Assembly (NCBI GenBank): GCA_905178155.1
Contig: CAJINV010000001.1
Location: 11,639,832-11,703,831 of the forward strand
DNA length: 64,000 bases
Origin: Amoebophrya sp. A120
Taxonomy: Eukaryota; Sar; Dinophyceae; Syndiniales; Amoebophryaceae
Direction of reading: 5' to 3'
Shown: positions 10,249-21,281 of the stretch, piece after piece
Layout of the letters: each line of letters starts with the position of its first letter
How positions within the stretch are numbered: position 1 is the stretch's first letter
Translations under genes and position numbers: made by a program
Notes under the pieces: model-generated
The model's database searches: none
The model's input: the letters and a program-made list of their open reading frames with translations, nothing else
Told to the model about the DNA's origin: nothing

Positions 10249-12757
10249 CTACGCTCGCACCGTGCGCGCATGCTGAATTTTTAATGTGCAGGCAATCACG
10301 TCGTCTTTCATCGGATTGGGGATCAAATCAAGGCAGATCCCTTCTCCCTTCTTCACTTGACAGCTCGGTAACTTGACAGCGACGACGCTCGGTAACTCCA
10401 CTGATTCCCCTGAGGCAGACGCGGCCTTGCTACCCAACTTCTCGTAACGCTCGTTCGTTACCTTGTTGTAGTTTTCGTGGAGACAACATCAATTACAGCA
10501 TCAAAGTGCCCCGAAGATATGCATACACACTAGGTCCACCCAGTCATTGAACATCAGAAAGAATCAGAGGCAAAATTATCAATACCGCGGTTGTCGCGAC
10601 CGTAATGGTATAAGCATCACACTCGGTTACACAACCCATATAGTGTTTGATTGGTGTCGAGTCGCCGACACGCTTCTGCCCGCCGAAAAGGTGCGGGTAG
10701 GCGACGCGGAAAGCCTGTGGTGTGGGTGATTATCACTCTTGCCGCGCTCATGTGAAAGTGAACCGAAGCTCGAGGGAATGACAATAAAGACCTTCTTCTA
10801 TATGAATTAGAGTTTAGCATAATTGTTTTCTCCTCCCTGGGTGGGGCCACACGATAAAGGGCAAAGCAAAGCTAAGGCTTCTGTTGTAAAGGAACCTCCA
10901 CGATGCGGCCATCGAAGCCCTTGGCTCTTGAGTCGCTAATATCCGGAATCTGCCTCTGCTCCGCGTCCTTAAGGTGAAACAACTTCCCCTGCAACTCGCC
11001 GTACACTTTCCCCCTGAAAGTTGTGGTCAAATGTGTTTCGCTTGCCTCACTCTGCCAGTACCAAGCGATCGTAGATGAGAAAGGTAAATAGTATTTCATC
11101 GTTACCATTTGGGCTTGGCCATACTGTAGAGTTTGTCTTTGATAAAAAACCGACGCGGCAACGAACAAAAAAATCTGCCGTGTGGCAACATTCTACCAGT
11201 CCTCGAAAAAGCCGCTTTCGATGTTCACCAGGTGTTCTTCGTTCTGTATCTTTTTTTCGCGGACCTCATTGCTGACGAAACTAGATATACAGTTTCTGCA
11301 GAAGATACTCCAAATCCCACTGCAGTGGTACGGCAGAAGCCCTCGGCACACAGGGTTGATACAGTGAGACTCTTTTTCAACCACCGGGCATTCAGTGCAA
11401 TCCTGTGATAATATTTTGACCATGCAAGCATTCATTTGAAGTTCATAGTCCTACTGACAACGTACCGAATCTGAACACGCATTTATTCGAATAATGTTCC
11501 TATCCTATGTATTAATAGTACCTGTCCCTCCATTTCCTTTTTCTTCTTGGCCATGCGGTTCGCGTTAGCTTTGATCTGGTTTTCTTGCTTTTTCATGGCC
11601 ATGAATTGCAATGCTTTCTCCTCCAGAGCCTTGGTGTCCGAGGAAACAACATCGTCAGAATTTTTCAATTTCAGGTCCTTTAGCGTCTCCTTCGCCAATT
11701 CCGCGTTGGCGCGCTTCGCCTCCGCGACAGACCCGCGGTTCGGGGCCACCCATCCATGGTAGTTGAAGTTGTTGTACTGAGCGCGTGTGCCATTATAGCT
11801 GGTGTTCTGGTAGAAGCCCTGTTTGTTGTACGTACTGTATTTATTGTTCGCGGATGACACATACTTCGACTGGTGATGGTGGTGGTGGTGCCCCGCCTTG
11901 CCATTTCCCTTGGCCGTCCTGTTCGTCGGAGCAGCCGGAGTTTTTTCGTGGTAGCTGGTGCCCGCGGAAGAAGCGGGTGGTCCTTGGCTACTGTACGTCG
12001 CCGTGTAGGTGCTGTTTTCAGCCACAGCTGCAGTGGCTCGCTCTTTAACGCCGGCAGCACCCGTCGTGGAAGCGGGGCAGCCAAGAAATTGCTGGTCGGC
12101 GGTTTTCACGTTGGTCTTTGCAGAGGACATGACGTTGCCGTTGGCGCCATTCGTCGTCGCGCAAGGAGTCACCGGCAGGGACAGCCCCGGCGGCGGCGTC
12201 ACCACCGCGCGGACGGAAGATGTCGTGGTCGTGGTTCCGGTCAGACGGAAGGGCGCGGGAGCCGAGATCTGCTGCTGCTCCACCTCAGCAGACACAACCA
12301 ACTGCCCCACGGGAGTAGTACTGGCCGGGCTGGTGAAGCCGGAGGGGTCCGAATCGTTGTTACTCAGCGAGGAGGTGCGGGTAGAGTTCGTTTTGCTACA
12401 ACCGGCGGGCAGAACTGGAATCCCCAACGCAATGGCTGAAGTGGCAGCAGCTCCATGGTAAAACGCGTGGTGCGGGATGTTGGTGGCGGCTGGCCCGCTG
12501 GGGTAGGCGGAACAAGCAACAGCGTTGTTGTAACTGGACAGGTTGTAAGCAGCCTCGTAGTGCGACGCATCGTAGCCGTGGTACATCGCACCAGTGAGCG
12601 ACGTGGTACAACTCCCCGCACCAGGAGCAGTGGCTGAACCCGGGTAGTGGTGCAGATGATGGTTACAGTAATGCCAGTCCTGCTCCGCCGCTTGGTACGC
12701 CGCGGCAGCCGCAGCCGCGTACATCATGTCGCCGGGGCCGGCAAACATGTTGTACAT
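10249..12757 (-). CDS. Low-complexity protein with Cys/His-rich (zinc-binding-like) C-terminal module, about five exons
   Basis: Exons 12757-11522, 11402-11229, 11051-10896, 10714-10586 and 10461-10249 join in phase to give about 635 residues. Exon 1 starts MYNMFAGPGDMMY and has a poly-Ala run, a Tyr/His-rich segment, long Ser/Thr/Ala stretches and a six-His run. It ends in a Lys/Glu helix (ANRMAKKKKEMEGQ). Exon 2 begins DCTECPVVEKESHC and continues with CINPVC, YHC and FCRNC, a Cys/His spacing that could bind zinc. Exons 3-5 encode a hydrophilic domain, including KVYGELQGKLFHLKD and AYPHLFGGQKRVGD, that I do not recognise. The exon 3/4 donor (GTTCCT) is weak. Without that splice the protein would end at 10872 after VEVPLQQKP (529 residues). 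Function unknown; the His/Cys content suggests an RNA- or metal-binding role, as inference only. Confidence 0.6.
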
Positions 12758-13067
12758 ATTGTAATCGAACGTATGAAAACGGAAAATGGTGTGGGTCGTG
12801 CGGCGAACTACTTCGATCTTGTTCGTGAAGCACAAAGCAGATACTTATTCACCCTGCCCAAGAATTGCATTGCAGTTCACCCTTGCTGTAGTGGTCTCAG
12901 TCTTGCAGAGTTGGAACCTTTATTGTCATGTGGCATTGCGCAGCTGCAGTCTCTAGGTGTGGGTGCGTCTGTCGAATCGAGTGTCAATATGATTCCCCCG
13001 TTTTCGACAGTCCTGCAACCACAATGCGCGATCAGTTCAAAATGTCCCAACTGAGACAGACCTACGA

Positions 13068-13699
13068 ATGTTTTTCGTTTTCATACGACGTCGTGGTGGC
13101 AGTGTACTCTTTCTCTTCGTTGTTCTTATCGGCGGAATCGCCGTCGTTTGGATTGGCGCAGGCCCTGTGAGGGAGAACATAGTACCAACAAATGATTTTT
13201 TCGGTCATCAAAACAACACTGAACAAACTTGAACTTCAATACAGTGTTATCCAATCGAAAAAACAAATATGATGTATTATGATTCTTACTTCGCCTCCGT
13301 TTCTTCCGCCGCTGGAGAGGGGTACGCGAAGAACTCCATTTTGGAAAGTAAGTTTTCGATCTGTTTTTCTCGCGGGCTTCTGGAAGTCCAGGTCGTCCTC
13401 GTCTCGTAAGTAGTTGTCCAACAGTATTGATTTTTTGAAACTGCACTCTTCTTGCCGTACTTTTCAGTACAGATCTTAGTCCGCACCTTCGTAAAGCCAC
13501 GGAGCAAGGAAGTTTATTTCCTAGATTTTTTATATTGTATATCAGATTGCACTTCGCGGGAAATGTTGACCCCAACGGCACGGTGCAGGTGGCCGGTGTG
13601 AAGATCATCGTTTTGACCAAGTGCAAAGAACAGAAGACGTGCACCGACGCACACACAAAACAGACCACCACTGACCGGCACAAAGAAGGTCGCAGCTGA
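13068..13699 (+). CDS. Possible small single-pass membrane protein on the opposite strand
   Basis: Exons 13068-13166, 13245-13405 and 13546-13699 join in phase to a 137-residue protein. The N-terminus MFFVFIRRRGGS is followed by a hydrophobic helix (VLFLFVVLIGGIAVVWIGAG), giving a signal-anchor layout. A hydrophilic domain follows, with EVQVVLVSLHFAGNVDPNG across the second junction and a Lys/Thr-rich end. Donors GTGAGG and GTAAGT are good consensus sites but differ from the GTAC/GTAT donors of the neighbours. All other genes lie on the minus strand. On that strand the same DNA offers a rival short reading (from MEFFAYPSPAAEETEA near 13338, donor GTAAGA, acceptor CACAG, ending near 13050). 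Antisense of acidic sequence often looks hydrophobic, so strand is not settled. Confidence 0.35.
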
Positions 13700-14654
13700 T
13701 GGAAAACAAAAAAAGAGAAAAAACTGACCGAGGAGAGAGGACGACTCTGTTGTAGCCGGATGGCAACCTAACGTTTAACAGGCGCACAAATGTAACCAAC
13801 TAGCTGAACACCGCTGTTTCGAAACAATCCATTTGTGTTTACTGGACAGAGTCAGTGTTTAGTTTTTTCTTCAAAAATATAGAAAAAAGTTCACTGGGAT
13901 CCAGTGTCTAGCCCTCTGTTTGGTCTCGCCTGCCTCTAAGCACCGAGAGGGTGTTCATCTTCTGCTTTTCTGCTGATTGCATAGCGAAACCTTAAGCAAG
14001 CAAGCAAGCAAGCAAGCAAGCAGGCTCTCTTGATTCGCCAGGTCCGGTAGTGAGTATCTAGCTTTGCTCGATTCGAAAACTCTGCAAACTGCTGTGCGTA
14101 ATTGATGTCTTCACAAAAAATGGATATACTTTCTCGGGGGGTCATTTACTTGAGGCTTGTGGTGCTTCTGACTGTTTGGGATACAGAGGGTGATTTCCGT
14201 GAGGCATGATGAGCAGGAGTCGAAACTCGTTTATTATCTTAAAGAGATGAAACGTTATGAATAATGAAGGCTACCATTTTCTGTACAACTACAACACACG
14301 TGAAACACGGTGAGACTATGAAGGAGACAGGATCAAAACATAGGCTGCAATGCAAAAAGCTAATAAAAGCATAAAGGTTGCCACTCCATACATAAAAACA
14401 GGTATGATTGACAAGCTGTTGGAATTGGACATGCCATTGCTTGAAAGGTTTGCGCGACAAAGATTGAAACTGTGACATCAGCATGCTGGTCATCAGTAAA
14501 GCTTCTGGTGGTCTTCTCTTGTTGGTGACTACGAAAATGAAAACAAACAATGAAATCGAAATCAAAGTACAACTTCCGATTGTTGATGTAGATGTTGTCT
14601 GATGCAACCTGTGTGTTGTACACAGACAAGTTGTTGTAGGGAAGTAGGAGCAAG
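13700..14654. other. Intergenic region, 3' flank of DUF2237-like gene
   Basis: Apart from the AAGC microsatellite, nothing with coding support. The minus-strand frames at 14239-14653 lie just past the DUF2237-like stop and are Phe/Ser/Thr-rich, as expected of a 3' untranslated region. Confidence 0.5.
13994..14021. repeat. (AAGC)7 microsatellite
   Basis: Seven perfect tandem AAGC units in an intergenic stretch, followed by AGGC. Confidence 0.95.
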
Positions 14655-15695
14655 TTACTTTCCTATTTTTCCCTTCATGCACTCCAACGCCTTGGCATAG
14701 CCGCCTTTGTCGCCGCTTGACTCGTACGCCTTCATCGCAGCCATGTTTGTCCCTTCGACATTCATCAGGTCACACAACTCGTCCGCTTTGTCCGGTTTGT
14801 TTTCCATCGCGCCGGCAAAGGCCCACTGGCAGACACACCAGTGCTCAATTGGGCACTTTTGATCCGGGTGTTCGTGGCAAGGGTGTTCCTCCCCACACCA
14901 GTTCGGCTGCCCGGTAATCTGTGCAGTTGTTGTATAAATTGATTTTCGACATTCACAAATGCTAAGCACCATAAAACTACTAGAAGTAGAGCCGAGCCTT
15001 ATGTTCCTGTTGTCACATTGCGCTGACAAGTACTGCATCACATCAGCGGGCAAAATTATCGCGAGGACTGACAACTAATAACTTCGTCCAAGCCTCGTGC
15101 CAAAGTCTGAAAATCAAAGCTCCAGTACATAGTTAAGAAGTACATAGCTGTAGAACTTCAAGTCCAGGTAATTGCGACAGATGAAACGGAAACCAAAAAA
15201 CCAAAATGAGATATGCATTTCTTGAAGTGCTTCCTTACAAAAGAACTCAGCACACTGTACCTGGCAGAAGTTTTCGCTGTAGCCCTTCATGTTGATGCAG
15301 ATGTGGTGGCTGCCGGCGTCGTCGTTCTGCTCCGTGCAGTACCCATCGCGAGTGAAGCCAGTCTCGGCTTCGGTGGATTTCTGCGCGCACGGCTGGAGAT
15401 TGTCTCCCTTGATGTTCTTGAAGTTGCCGGAGCCGTGTTGTTCCTCCGTGACACTCTGCCCCGCCGTGATTGTGTGATTTCCCGGGGCCGCGGGTCCGTC
15501 GTCCTGCATGAACACGATTCCGGATTCCTTCCCCTGACCGTGTCCCAGCTTGCGGTCCACAACAGTAGCGGGCTGCAACAGATTCTTGCGGACGTTGTTC
15601 GGGATCACCACTGCCGCGTCGGTCGCAGCCGGGCCAGCGAGAAAAAAACCAGCGACCCGCAGCCCAGCAGCGCACTTCATTGTCTGCAGGAACAT
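14655..15695 (-). CDS. Secreted DUF2237-like protein, two exons
   Basis: Exons 15695-15261 and 14918-14655 are joined across a 342-bp GT-AG intron, giving 232 residues. The N-terminus (MKCAAGLRVAGFFLAGPAAT, from the second Met) looks like a signal peptide. The core LQPCAQKSTEAETGFTRDGY is followed by C..QNDDAGSHHICINM, then after the junction by TGQPNWC and PIEHWCVCQWAFA. The pattern TGFxRDGxC, DDxGSHxxC and WCxCxWxxA matches the DUF2237 family, whose function is unknown. The Cys content suggests disulfides and fits an extracytoplasmic location. The C-terminal 60 residues form a helical tail with no close family counterpart that I know. The start could also be the first Met at 15695. The family call rests on motif order only. 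Confidence 0.62.
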
Positions 15696-16489
15696 GTTGG
15701 TGTAAGACTAAGACTTGGTTGAAACTCGGGGAAGTAGTTGTACGGGAAGCTACAGGGGGTGAGGACAAGAAGGGATGCGGGAGACTGTATTCCTGGCTGT
15801 GCAAAAAAAAAACGAATCGGTAGCTGCATCGGTCTAGCACTATCCAATGACGAAATAAATAGAAGTTTTTTTACTTTACGAGATCAAAATCATACACATA
15901 TCGCTTACGCATACGCGGGACGACGATAACTGATACTGGATTTCACGACTAAACCAGAGGTACGACGTACGGAAAGACGTTTCAAATCACGACATTTCTT
16001 GTACGGAGGACAGGTAGGCACGATAAAGGACTTTTTACCGACACCGATGACAGGACATCACAACGACCGGAAACGAACGCTAAGAATCATACCGATCAGA
16101 AATACACGAATCACCGACCCGAGGACAGAGAGTACCGAGTGCCGAAGCGGATACCGGGGTACAAACCATAGGAAATACCGAGTTTTTTCTCTTGGGTTGG
16201 GCAGTGCTTTTCCTACATGCGCTTGCGGTTTTGTTTCAACCTGAAAAACAATCTACAAACTCTTGATGTGTTTGCGCATCAGCAAAGAAATGTCATGCAT
16301 TTTTTGCATCTACGTCGAAAAAACCATGGAAAATGTGATTGCGGAAATGCTGCGGCCACAACTCTGTGTGTTTGTATATGATTCTTCTTGTTACTTAGCT
16401 TCATTTTTTTCTATGATTTTTCGAATTTCGATTTCAACGAGCAAGGAAGTGGATTCTCGCGCATATCAAAGTGCATACAGCCGGCGAAT
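15696..16489. other. Intergenic region
   Basis: About 0.8 kb with no exon I can support. It should contain the DUF2237-like gene's leader and the PX-protein gene's 3' flank. Plus-strand frames at 15999-16244 and 16263-16613 have no family resemblance. Confidence 0.5.
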
Positions 16490-18811
16490 TTACCGGTCCC
16501 AGGTTGCCAGCGCTCTCCTTTCGTCCTCGTCGGAAGAGTCATCGCCGCAACATGGGCCCGATCCCCGAAGTGCTGTCGAGGGTAGCCGTTTCACCGGAGA
16601 TTGCGAAGTGTAGCTTTGATGGTGGCCACCATAATTCGGTTTGCTCAGTGTTGGCGGCGATCTGTTGTGCCCTCGTGTCGTCGTGTTTTGCTGTTGTACA
16701 TGATGCTCCGGGCGGAACGGATGCTGATGCGGGTCCGGCGACCAATGATTCGAAGAAAGCGCTGCTGCTCTGGTGTTTGTTCCATTTGATGTGCCTGGGA
16801 TCGCTATGTTCACGTGTCCGCCGCCTCCGCGCGTGCGCGTTACGATGGCGGTTGCGCGTGGCCGCCGGGCGGACTCGTTTTCGTCCACGACCGAGACAAA
16901 GCTGGAGAGTTCCAGCTTTCCGTCCTGCTGAGGGAAGTCGAAAAACGTGACGCCTTCGCTGCTGCCAATCAGAAGCCGGGGCCCAGGGAAGCAGCTGGCA
17001 TCGGTGACCTGACCGACCGTGTGGTCGCGCAAGGGCATGGAATAGCTGCTCCGCGGTTGGACCATCTCGTTGGCGTATTCGTCGTGTTTGTTGTACGTGT
17101 ACACCGACAGCGTCCCGTCGATCGCAATAATCGCGAACCGGAAGTCCTCTTCCGCGGTCGGCGCCATCAGCCAGGCGACACTCGCGGCGGACGGTAGGGA
17201 CGCAATGCGCGCGGGTATGCAGTAGATCAAGGTGAACGTCGGGTTCTCAGATCTAACACCCGGGGGTTGGAGAATCCCGCACGCCACGTCCGTGCTGGCG
17301 CCGTCCAGGAGAATGAGACCAAAAGTGGAACTGCCCGAAAAGGATCCGCCGTTAGAGACAGACGAAAATGATTTCACCGCGACGTCAGCAACCTCGGCAT
17401 GATTTGCAATTTTTGCGCGCCGACGAAAATCTTCGGCATGTCGTGGCGAGGCCCCGCGCTGGAGCGGAAAGATCTTCACCGCATTTCCGCGCTGGCGCAA
17501 CGCCCGCCACCGTTCGTGCGGGGCGTACTCGAGTAGTCGTATCCCGCCATCGGAGCAACCCGCGATCGCCCGCGTGCCACCCTCATCGCTTTTCAGTTGC
17601 CTCAAAACAGTGGCCATCACTACTGTCCCCGATGTCGACGTCCCATTTGCGGGCAGGAGCGGCACTTCGCCTGTGACCCGCTGGGAAGTAAGCGAGTATA
17701 GCCAGCACTTCCCCTCCGCACTGCCGAAGAGCAGAATCTTATGAGTTTCGCCATCAAACAGGAGCGCCGTAATTGCCGGCTTATTGTTATTGCCAGCGTC
17801 GATCGTCGGAGAGTTGGACAAGAGATTTGTCGAAGAAGTCGCTGTGGACGGGGACGACGCACTCGCTGTCGTGCCTGTACTATTGCTCGCGCAAATGTCT
17901 GGCAGGTACATGTCTTGCAGTCCCCGCGTTTGTAGACGCTGGTGTGTCTCGGAAATGGTGCCGGTCGCCACGTGCCGCCCCGCTTTCCGGTGCACGATTT
18001 CGCCGTTCTCCAGACCCGCGAACACGTCGGTGGAATCGCTCGCGACGCAATTGATCGCCGACGGCAGACTGACGGACCACAACTGTTCCGAATCCTTGTT
18101 ACCGCCGCGGGCCCGCCACATCGTCAACGCGGAAACTGCCCTCGAGTGGCTACTTGTACTGCTCCGTCCGTTCGACAGCGCTAGCGGTGGCGAGTTGGTC
18201 GGTAGGCTGGACGCCAGCCGCGCAGAAGAGCTATCGGCGGAGCCACCAGTTGTTCCTTCCGTCGCTGCCAGCAAAGTTCCGTCGTCAGAATTGTAGGAGA
18301 ATGCCACCACGTTCTTCGTTCGCACCAGCGCAACCGGAACGGGGAGTGGCACCGCCGCCGCGGCGTTTCGCGCAACCGCCTTTTCGCGCTTCACCCTTGC
18401 CGTTACGGCTTCGAGCTGCAGCAGCCTCTGCACGGGCGCCAACGCCACCAGCGCCGGGCGGTGGCACAATTCCAGGAAGTACTCCTCGAGGTCTTGGGAC
18501 CTCCCCTGCAGGAAGGGCCCGTCGAACCGTCGGGTGGTAGTTTTGGGCGGGAGCGCGGGCAATCGCAGATCGGAGCTCGTGATCTGCTGCAGGCGGTCGT
18601 GCATCGCCTGGACGTCACTGTACCGCACTTGCACCTTGTGGACGTCGGTTCTGTGCGCGTTAGTGTGTATTTCAACTTTCAACGTGTACAACACATATTG
18701 CCGTCCACTCACCCCCGCGGGAAGAACGCCCTGCAGCAAAGACTCAGCCTTTGCCTTCACAATGTCAAAGCGGTCCACGGAGACGGAGAGGCCGGGTGAG
18801 GAAGTAGCCAT
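16490..18811 (-). CDS. PX domain plus beta-propeller (WD-like) protein
   Basis: A single exon of 773 residues starting MATSSPGLSVSV. Residues 1-130 resemble a PX (phosphoinositide-binding) domain. They include a strand-rich start, YVLYTLKVEIHTN, VRYSDVQAMHDRL, then LPALPPKTTTRRFDGPFLQ with a Pro-rich turn, and RSQDLEEYFLELCHRP, matching the R..xLexyLxxL helix. From about residue 150 to 640 come repeated strands typical of WD or CNH propellers, for example CVASDSTDVFAGLENGEIVH and ITALLFDGETHKILLFGSAE. Ser/Thr-rich loops separate them. The tail is acidic (CGDDSSDEDERRALATWDR). PX proteins act at endosomal or vacuolar membranes, and propellers serve as protein scaffolds, so a membrane-trafficking adaptor is the simplest inference. 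The exact orthologue is not recognised. I used the second in-frame Met because the first 21 residues read as leader. Confidence 0.6.
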   Translation of the reverse strand: MATSSPGLSVSVDRFDIVKAKAESLLQGVLPAGVSGRQYVLYTLKVEIHTNAHRTDVHKVQVRYSDVQAMHDRLQQITSSDLRLPALPPKTTTRRFDGPFLQGRSQDLEEYFLELCHRPALVALAPVQRLLQLEAVTARVKREKAVARNAAAAVPLPVPVALVRTKNVVAFSYNSDDGTLLAATEGTTGGSADSSSARLASSLPTNSPPLALSNGRSSTSSHSRAVSALTMWRARGGNKDSEQLWSVSLPSAINCVASDSTDVFAGLENGEIVHRKAGRHVATGTISETHQRLQTRGLQDMYLPDICASNSTGTTASASSPSTATSSTNLLSNSPTIDAGNNNKPAITALLFDGETHKILLFGSAEGKCWLYSLTSQRVTGEVPLLPANGTSTSGTVVMATVLRQLKSDEGGTRAIAGCSDGGIRLLEYAPHERWRALRQRGNAVKIFPLQRGASPRHAEDFRRRAKIANHAEVADVAVKSFSSVSNGGSFSGSSTFGLILLDGASTDVACGILQPPGVRSENPTFTLIYCIPARIASLPSAASVAWLMAPTAEEDFRFAIIAIDGTLSVYTYNKHDEYANEMVQPRSSYSMPLRDHTVGQVTDASCFPGPRLLIGSSEGVTFFDFPQQDGKLELSSFVSVVDENESARRPRATAIVTRTRGGGGHVNIAIPGTSNGTNTRAAALSSNHWSPDPHQHPFRPEHHVQQQNTTTRGHNRSPPTLSKPNYGGHHQSYTSQSPVKRLPSTALRGSGPCCGDDSSDEDERRALATWDR

Positions 18812-19643
18812 GTTTCTGCGCGAGCAGGTGTGACGAGAAACAAGTAGTTCCAACTTCGATTTCCTTGGAAGCAATATTAAGCTGCCTGCTGAAAAGTCTG
18901 CGGCGAAAGAAAAAAAACTTTACTTTCATGTGCTTTTTTTTGAGTTAGACACGAAACACAGTACAATCTCGTTGGAGCTCTTGCGAGCGAGACAGAGTGA
19001 TTGTGATCCAGAACCAGAGTCCACATACGAACAAACGCGCGCAAGAACGCGATCAAGTTTCGAAGGAAAAATGAACAACTCCGAGGCGAAGCAAAACGAA
19101 AACGGATCATTCAATGCCATGAACAGACCTCGATATCTACGCGTCAGCGACCGGGGCGCAATGCTCTTATTTCACTTGCATGCATAAGCATATAACATAA
19201 AAATCATCGATCTTCACGAGCATCACGGCATCAAGTCGCCGCTCGCATCGGTCAAGCACTAACTAGATCAAGATCATCAGCTGCATCCTGTCTCTCAGCT
19301 GCCTCTCACCGGAGCCTAGCCGTGCGGAACAACACGCTAGTAGAGAGCACACCTACGCGTCCGGATTTTGCGAGTACGCTGAAACGGAACAGAAATGTTT
19401 GGCGAATAAATCGAAGCTCTTGTTGAAAAACTTGCAAGCACTTGATGACTCTGTCTGTACATTCGCATTCGGTTGCGGGGATTTGTGTTCACATTCATTT
19501 ACATATGCTACTCGTGCACGTACTACTGGACTACTGTGTTGCTGTTCGTGAGATGATCTTCATGAATGTCGCGGTCGCTTGTTGATGATATGTTTCTTGT
19601 ATGAAAAGTTGCAGAAAAATCACTCGGACGCCAAATGCGGTAC
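18812..19643. other. Intergenic region
   Basis: About 0.8 kb of moderately AT-rich sequence between the PX-protein start and the end of the Bud23 gene. No exon, RNA gene or repeat was recognised. Confidence 0.5.
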
Positions 19644-21281
19644 CTACGGTGCCTGTAGAGTGTCAAGATATTGCTCTAATGTGGGGGCGCGAATTTGGTG
19701 TGTCGGGGCATGTCGCAATTCCTTCCAAGGGCAGACATGAAGAAATTGAATCTTTTCTTCGTCGTCGGTTATGAAAGTCATCAGCTCTTTTGCCGTCGGA
19801 ATTGATGGCACCGGTGCTTTTGCGTTTCCCGCTTTCCCTTCGTTCACGGTAGCAGCAGCCTTGGGCCATTCGCCAACCTTTATTGCGTTTGCGCCTGTCG
19901 CGCCAGAGCCTGCCAAATCATCGCAAGCAGGAGCCGTACCTGACACGTCAACATACTTCTCGGTTTGCTCTTTTCGCTCTTGCACCATTGATCGTACGAT
20001 GCGACGAATGGTCGCTTTTTCATCCTCTATTGACGGTGCATTTTGTGCCTGGGCTTTGCTCTGGTCCGCCACTCTTTTCTTGGCGAATAACGTCTCAAAT
20101 ATGTGCCAGCCGACTGCCACGCCGACTGGGCCTATTTCGCTCAGGATGCGGTTCGCAACCTCAAGCTCTTCGCGGGTTCCACTCCCGGAGACGGATACCA
20201 AGCGCACCATATTGCGCATATACCTGGTGAAAAGGCTCAGGTGCTCCTTCCGACTGCGCTGCACGTGATAAGCGTTGTCGGGCTGTTTCTGTTCGGCAGA
20301 CATGCTGCCGTCGGTTGCTTCTTTGCCAGTGTTCATCAACGACTCCGTGCAAGCAGCGCCGCACCAGGGCCAACACAACGCACACCAAGGCTCAGATTGG
20401 TCTGCCGCAGGCTGCTTCTTCTGAGACTGCAGCTCTGGTATTGTATCCGGAGACGCAATGGCGCTGTTGGCTGACTGTGCATCGTGCCAGAGGTAGTATT
20501 TCTTTTTCGCCTGCTTGTGCGGGAAGTGCATGAAGGCTTCCGCGTGTCCGCCGGCTTTTCTCGCTGCTTTCACTAGGACGTCGATGCAACCAGGGGACCC
20601 GGGAACCGGGTAAAACTGGTAAATGCCGCAGGCGCCGACCCGGGCAGCATCCACGAAGAATCGTTCGATCGGATCTGGCTTGGTGGCCTCGACAGCGACT
20701 GCTCGCGGGTCAATTTGGTCTGTGCTTCCGCGGCTTTGGTTAGACGGGGATTGCTTCTGACGTTTGGGAGACGGTTCACTGTCGCCAACGATCTCGTTTT
20801 TGTCGTCCCGGTTCACATTTCCTTCGTTCGTGGTGCCAACGGCGAAAAGCCACTGCAGGGCACTGATTGACAAAATCTGGTCTGCAACCCCGTCCCGGAA
20901 TGGCAACACGGCGCCGAAACAGTCACACAGAACGCGCTCTTCTCGTCGCCTTGTCTTGTCATTGATGCGAAGCATCTCGCTGCTACGATCCAGCCCGATC
21001 ATGTAACTTTGCGGAGAAATTTGTTCCTGGAAACATTTCGTCGACAAGCCGGACCCGCAGCCGAGTTCAAGAGTTACAGGGACTGAAAGGGATTGCCTTC
21101 CTTTTGCAATTCCGTCACTCGATGCTATTTGCTGCTGTACTCGCCGCTCCAAGTGCCACCCAGCGACCTTGGTGAGTTGCTCCTGTGTGTCCTTTGTCTG
21201 CTCGTGATACAATTCGGCGCGCTGGCGGTAGTAAGCGTCGGCCCTACCGAAGGAAATATTTTCAGGTGCTTTCTCAGCCAT
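19644..21281 (-). CDS. BUD23: 18S rRNA (guanine-N7)-methyltransferase Bud23 / WBSCR22
   Basis: A single exon of 545 residues. Bud23 N7-methylates a guanine of 18S rRNA and is needed for 40S export. Near residues 70-85 the SAM-binding motif LELGCGSGLSTKCFQEQ is present. It is followed by MIGLDRSSEML, the acidic CDCFGAVLPFRDGVADQ and the Bud23 hallmark ILSISALQWLF. After an insert of about 60 polar residues the fold resumes with CGIYQFYPVPGS and VLVKAARKAGG. It ends with HFPHKQAKKKYYLWHD, the equivalent of the FPNSxKAKKxYL end of human WBSCR22. The usual length is about 275-285 residues. Here 250 extra residues follow, with a VGVAVGWHIFETLFAKKRVA helix and a charged segment, which I do not recognise. 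Partner TRMT112 is not in the window. The gene lies near Notchless and in the same block as Zuotin. Confidence 0.83.
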   Translation of the reverse strand: MAEKAPENISFGRADAYYRQRAELYHEQTKDTQEQLTKVAGWHLERRVQQQIASSDGIAKGRQSLSVPVTLELGCGSGLSTKCFQEQISPQSYMIGLDRSSEMLRINDKTRRREERVLCDCFGAVLPFRDGVADQILSISALQWLFAVGTTNEGNVNRDDKNEIVGDSEPSPKRQKQSPSNQSRGSTDQIDPRAVAVEATKPDPIERFFVDAARVGACGIYQFYPVPGSPGCIDVLVKAARKAGGHAEAFMHFPHKQAKKKYYLWHDAQSANSAIASPDTIPELQSQKKQPAADQSEPWCALCWPWCGAACTESLMNTGKEATDGSMSAEQKQPDNAYHVQRSRKEHLSLFTRYMRNMVRLVSVSGSGTREELEVANRILSEIGPVGVAVGWHIFETLFAKKRVADQSKAQAQNAPSIEDEKATIRRIVRSMVQERKEQTEKYVDVSGTAPACDDLAGSGATGANAIKVGEWPKAAATVNEGKAGNAKAPVPSIPTAKELMTFITDDEEKIQFLHVCPWKELRHAPTHQIRAPTLEQYLDTLQAP

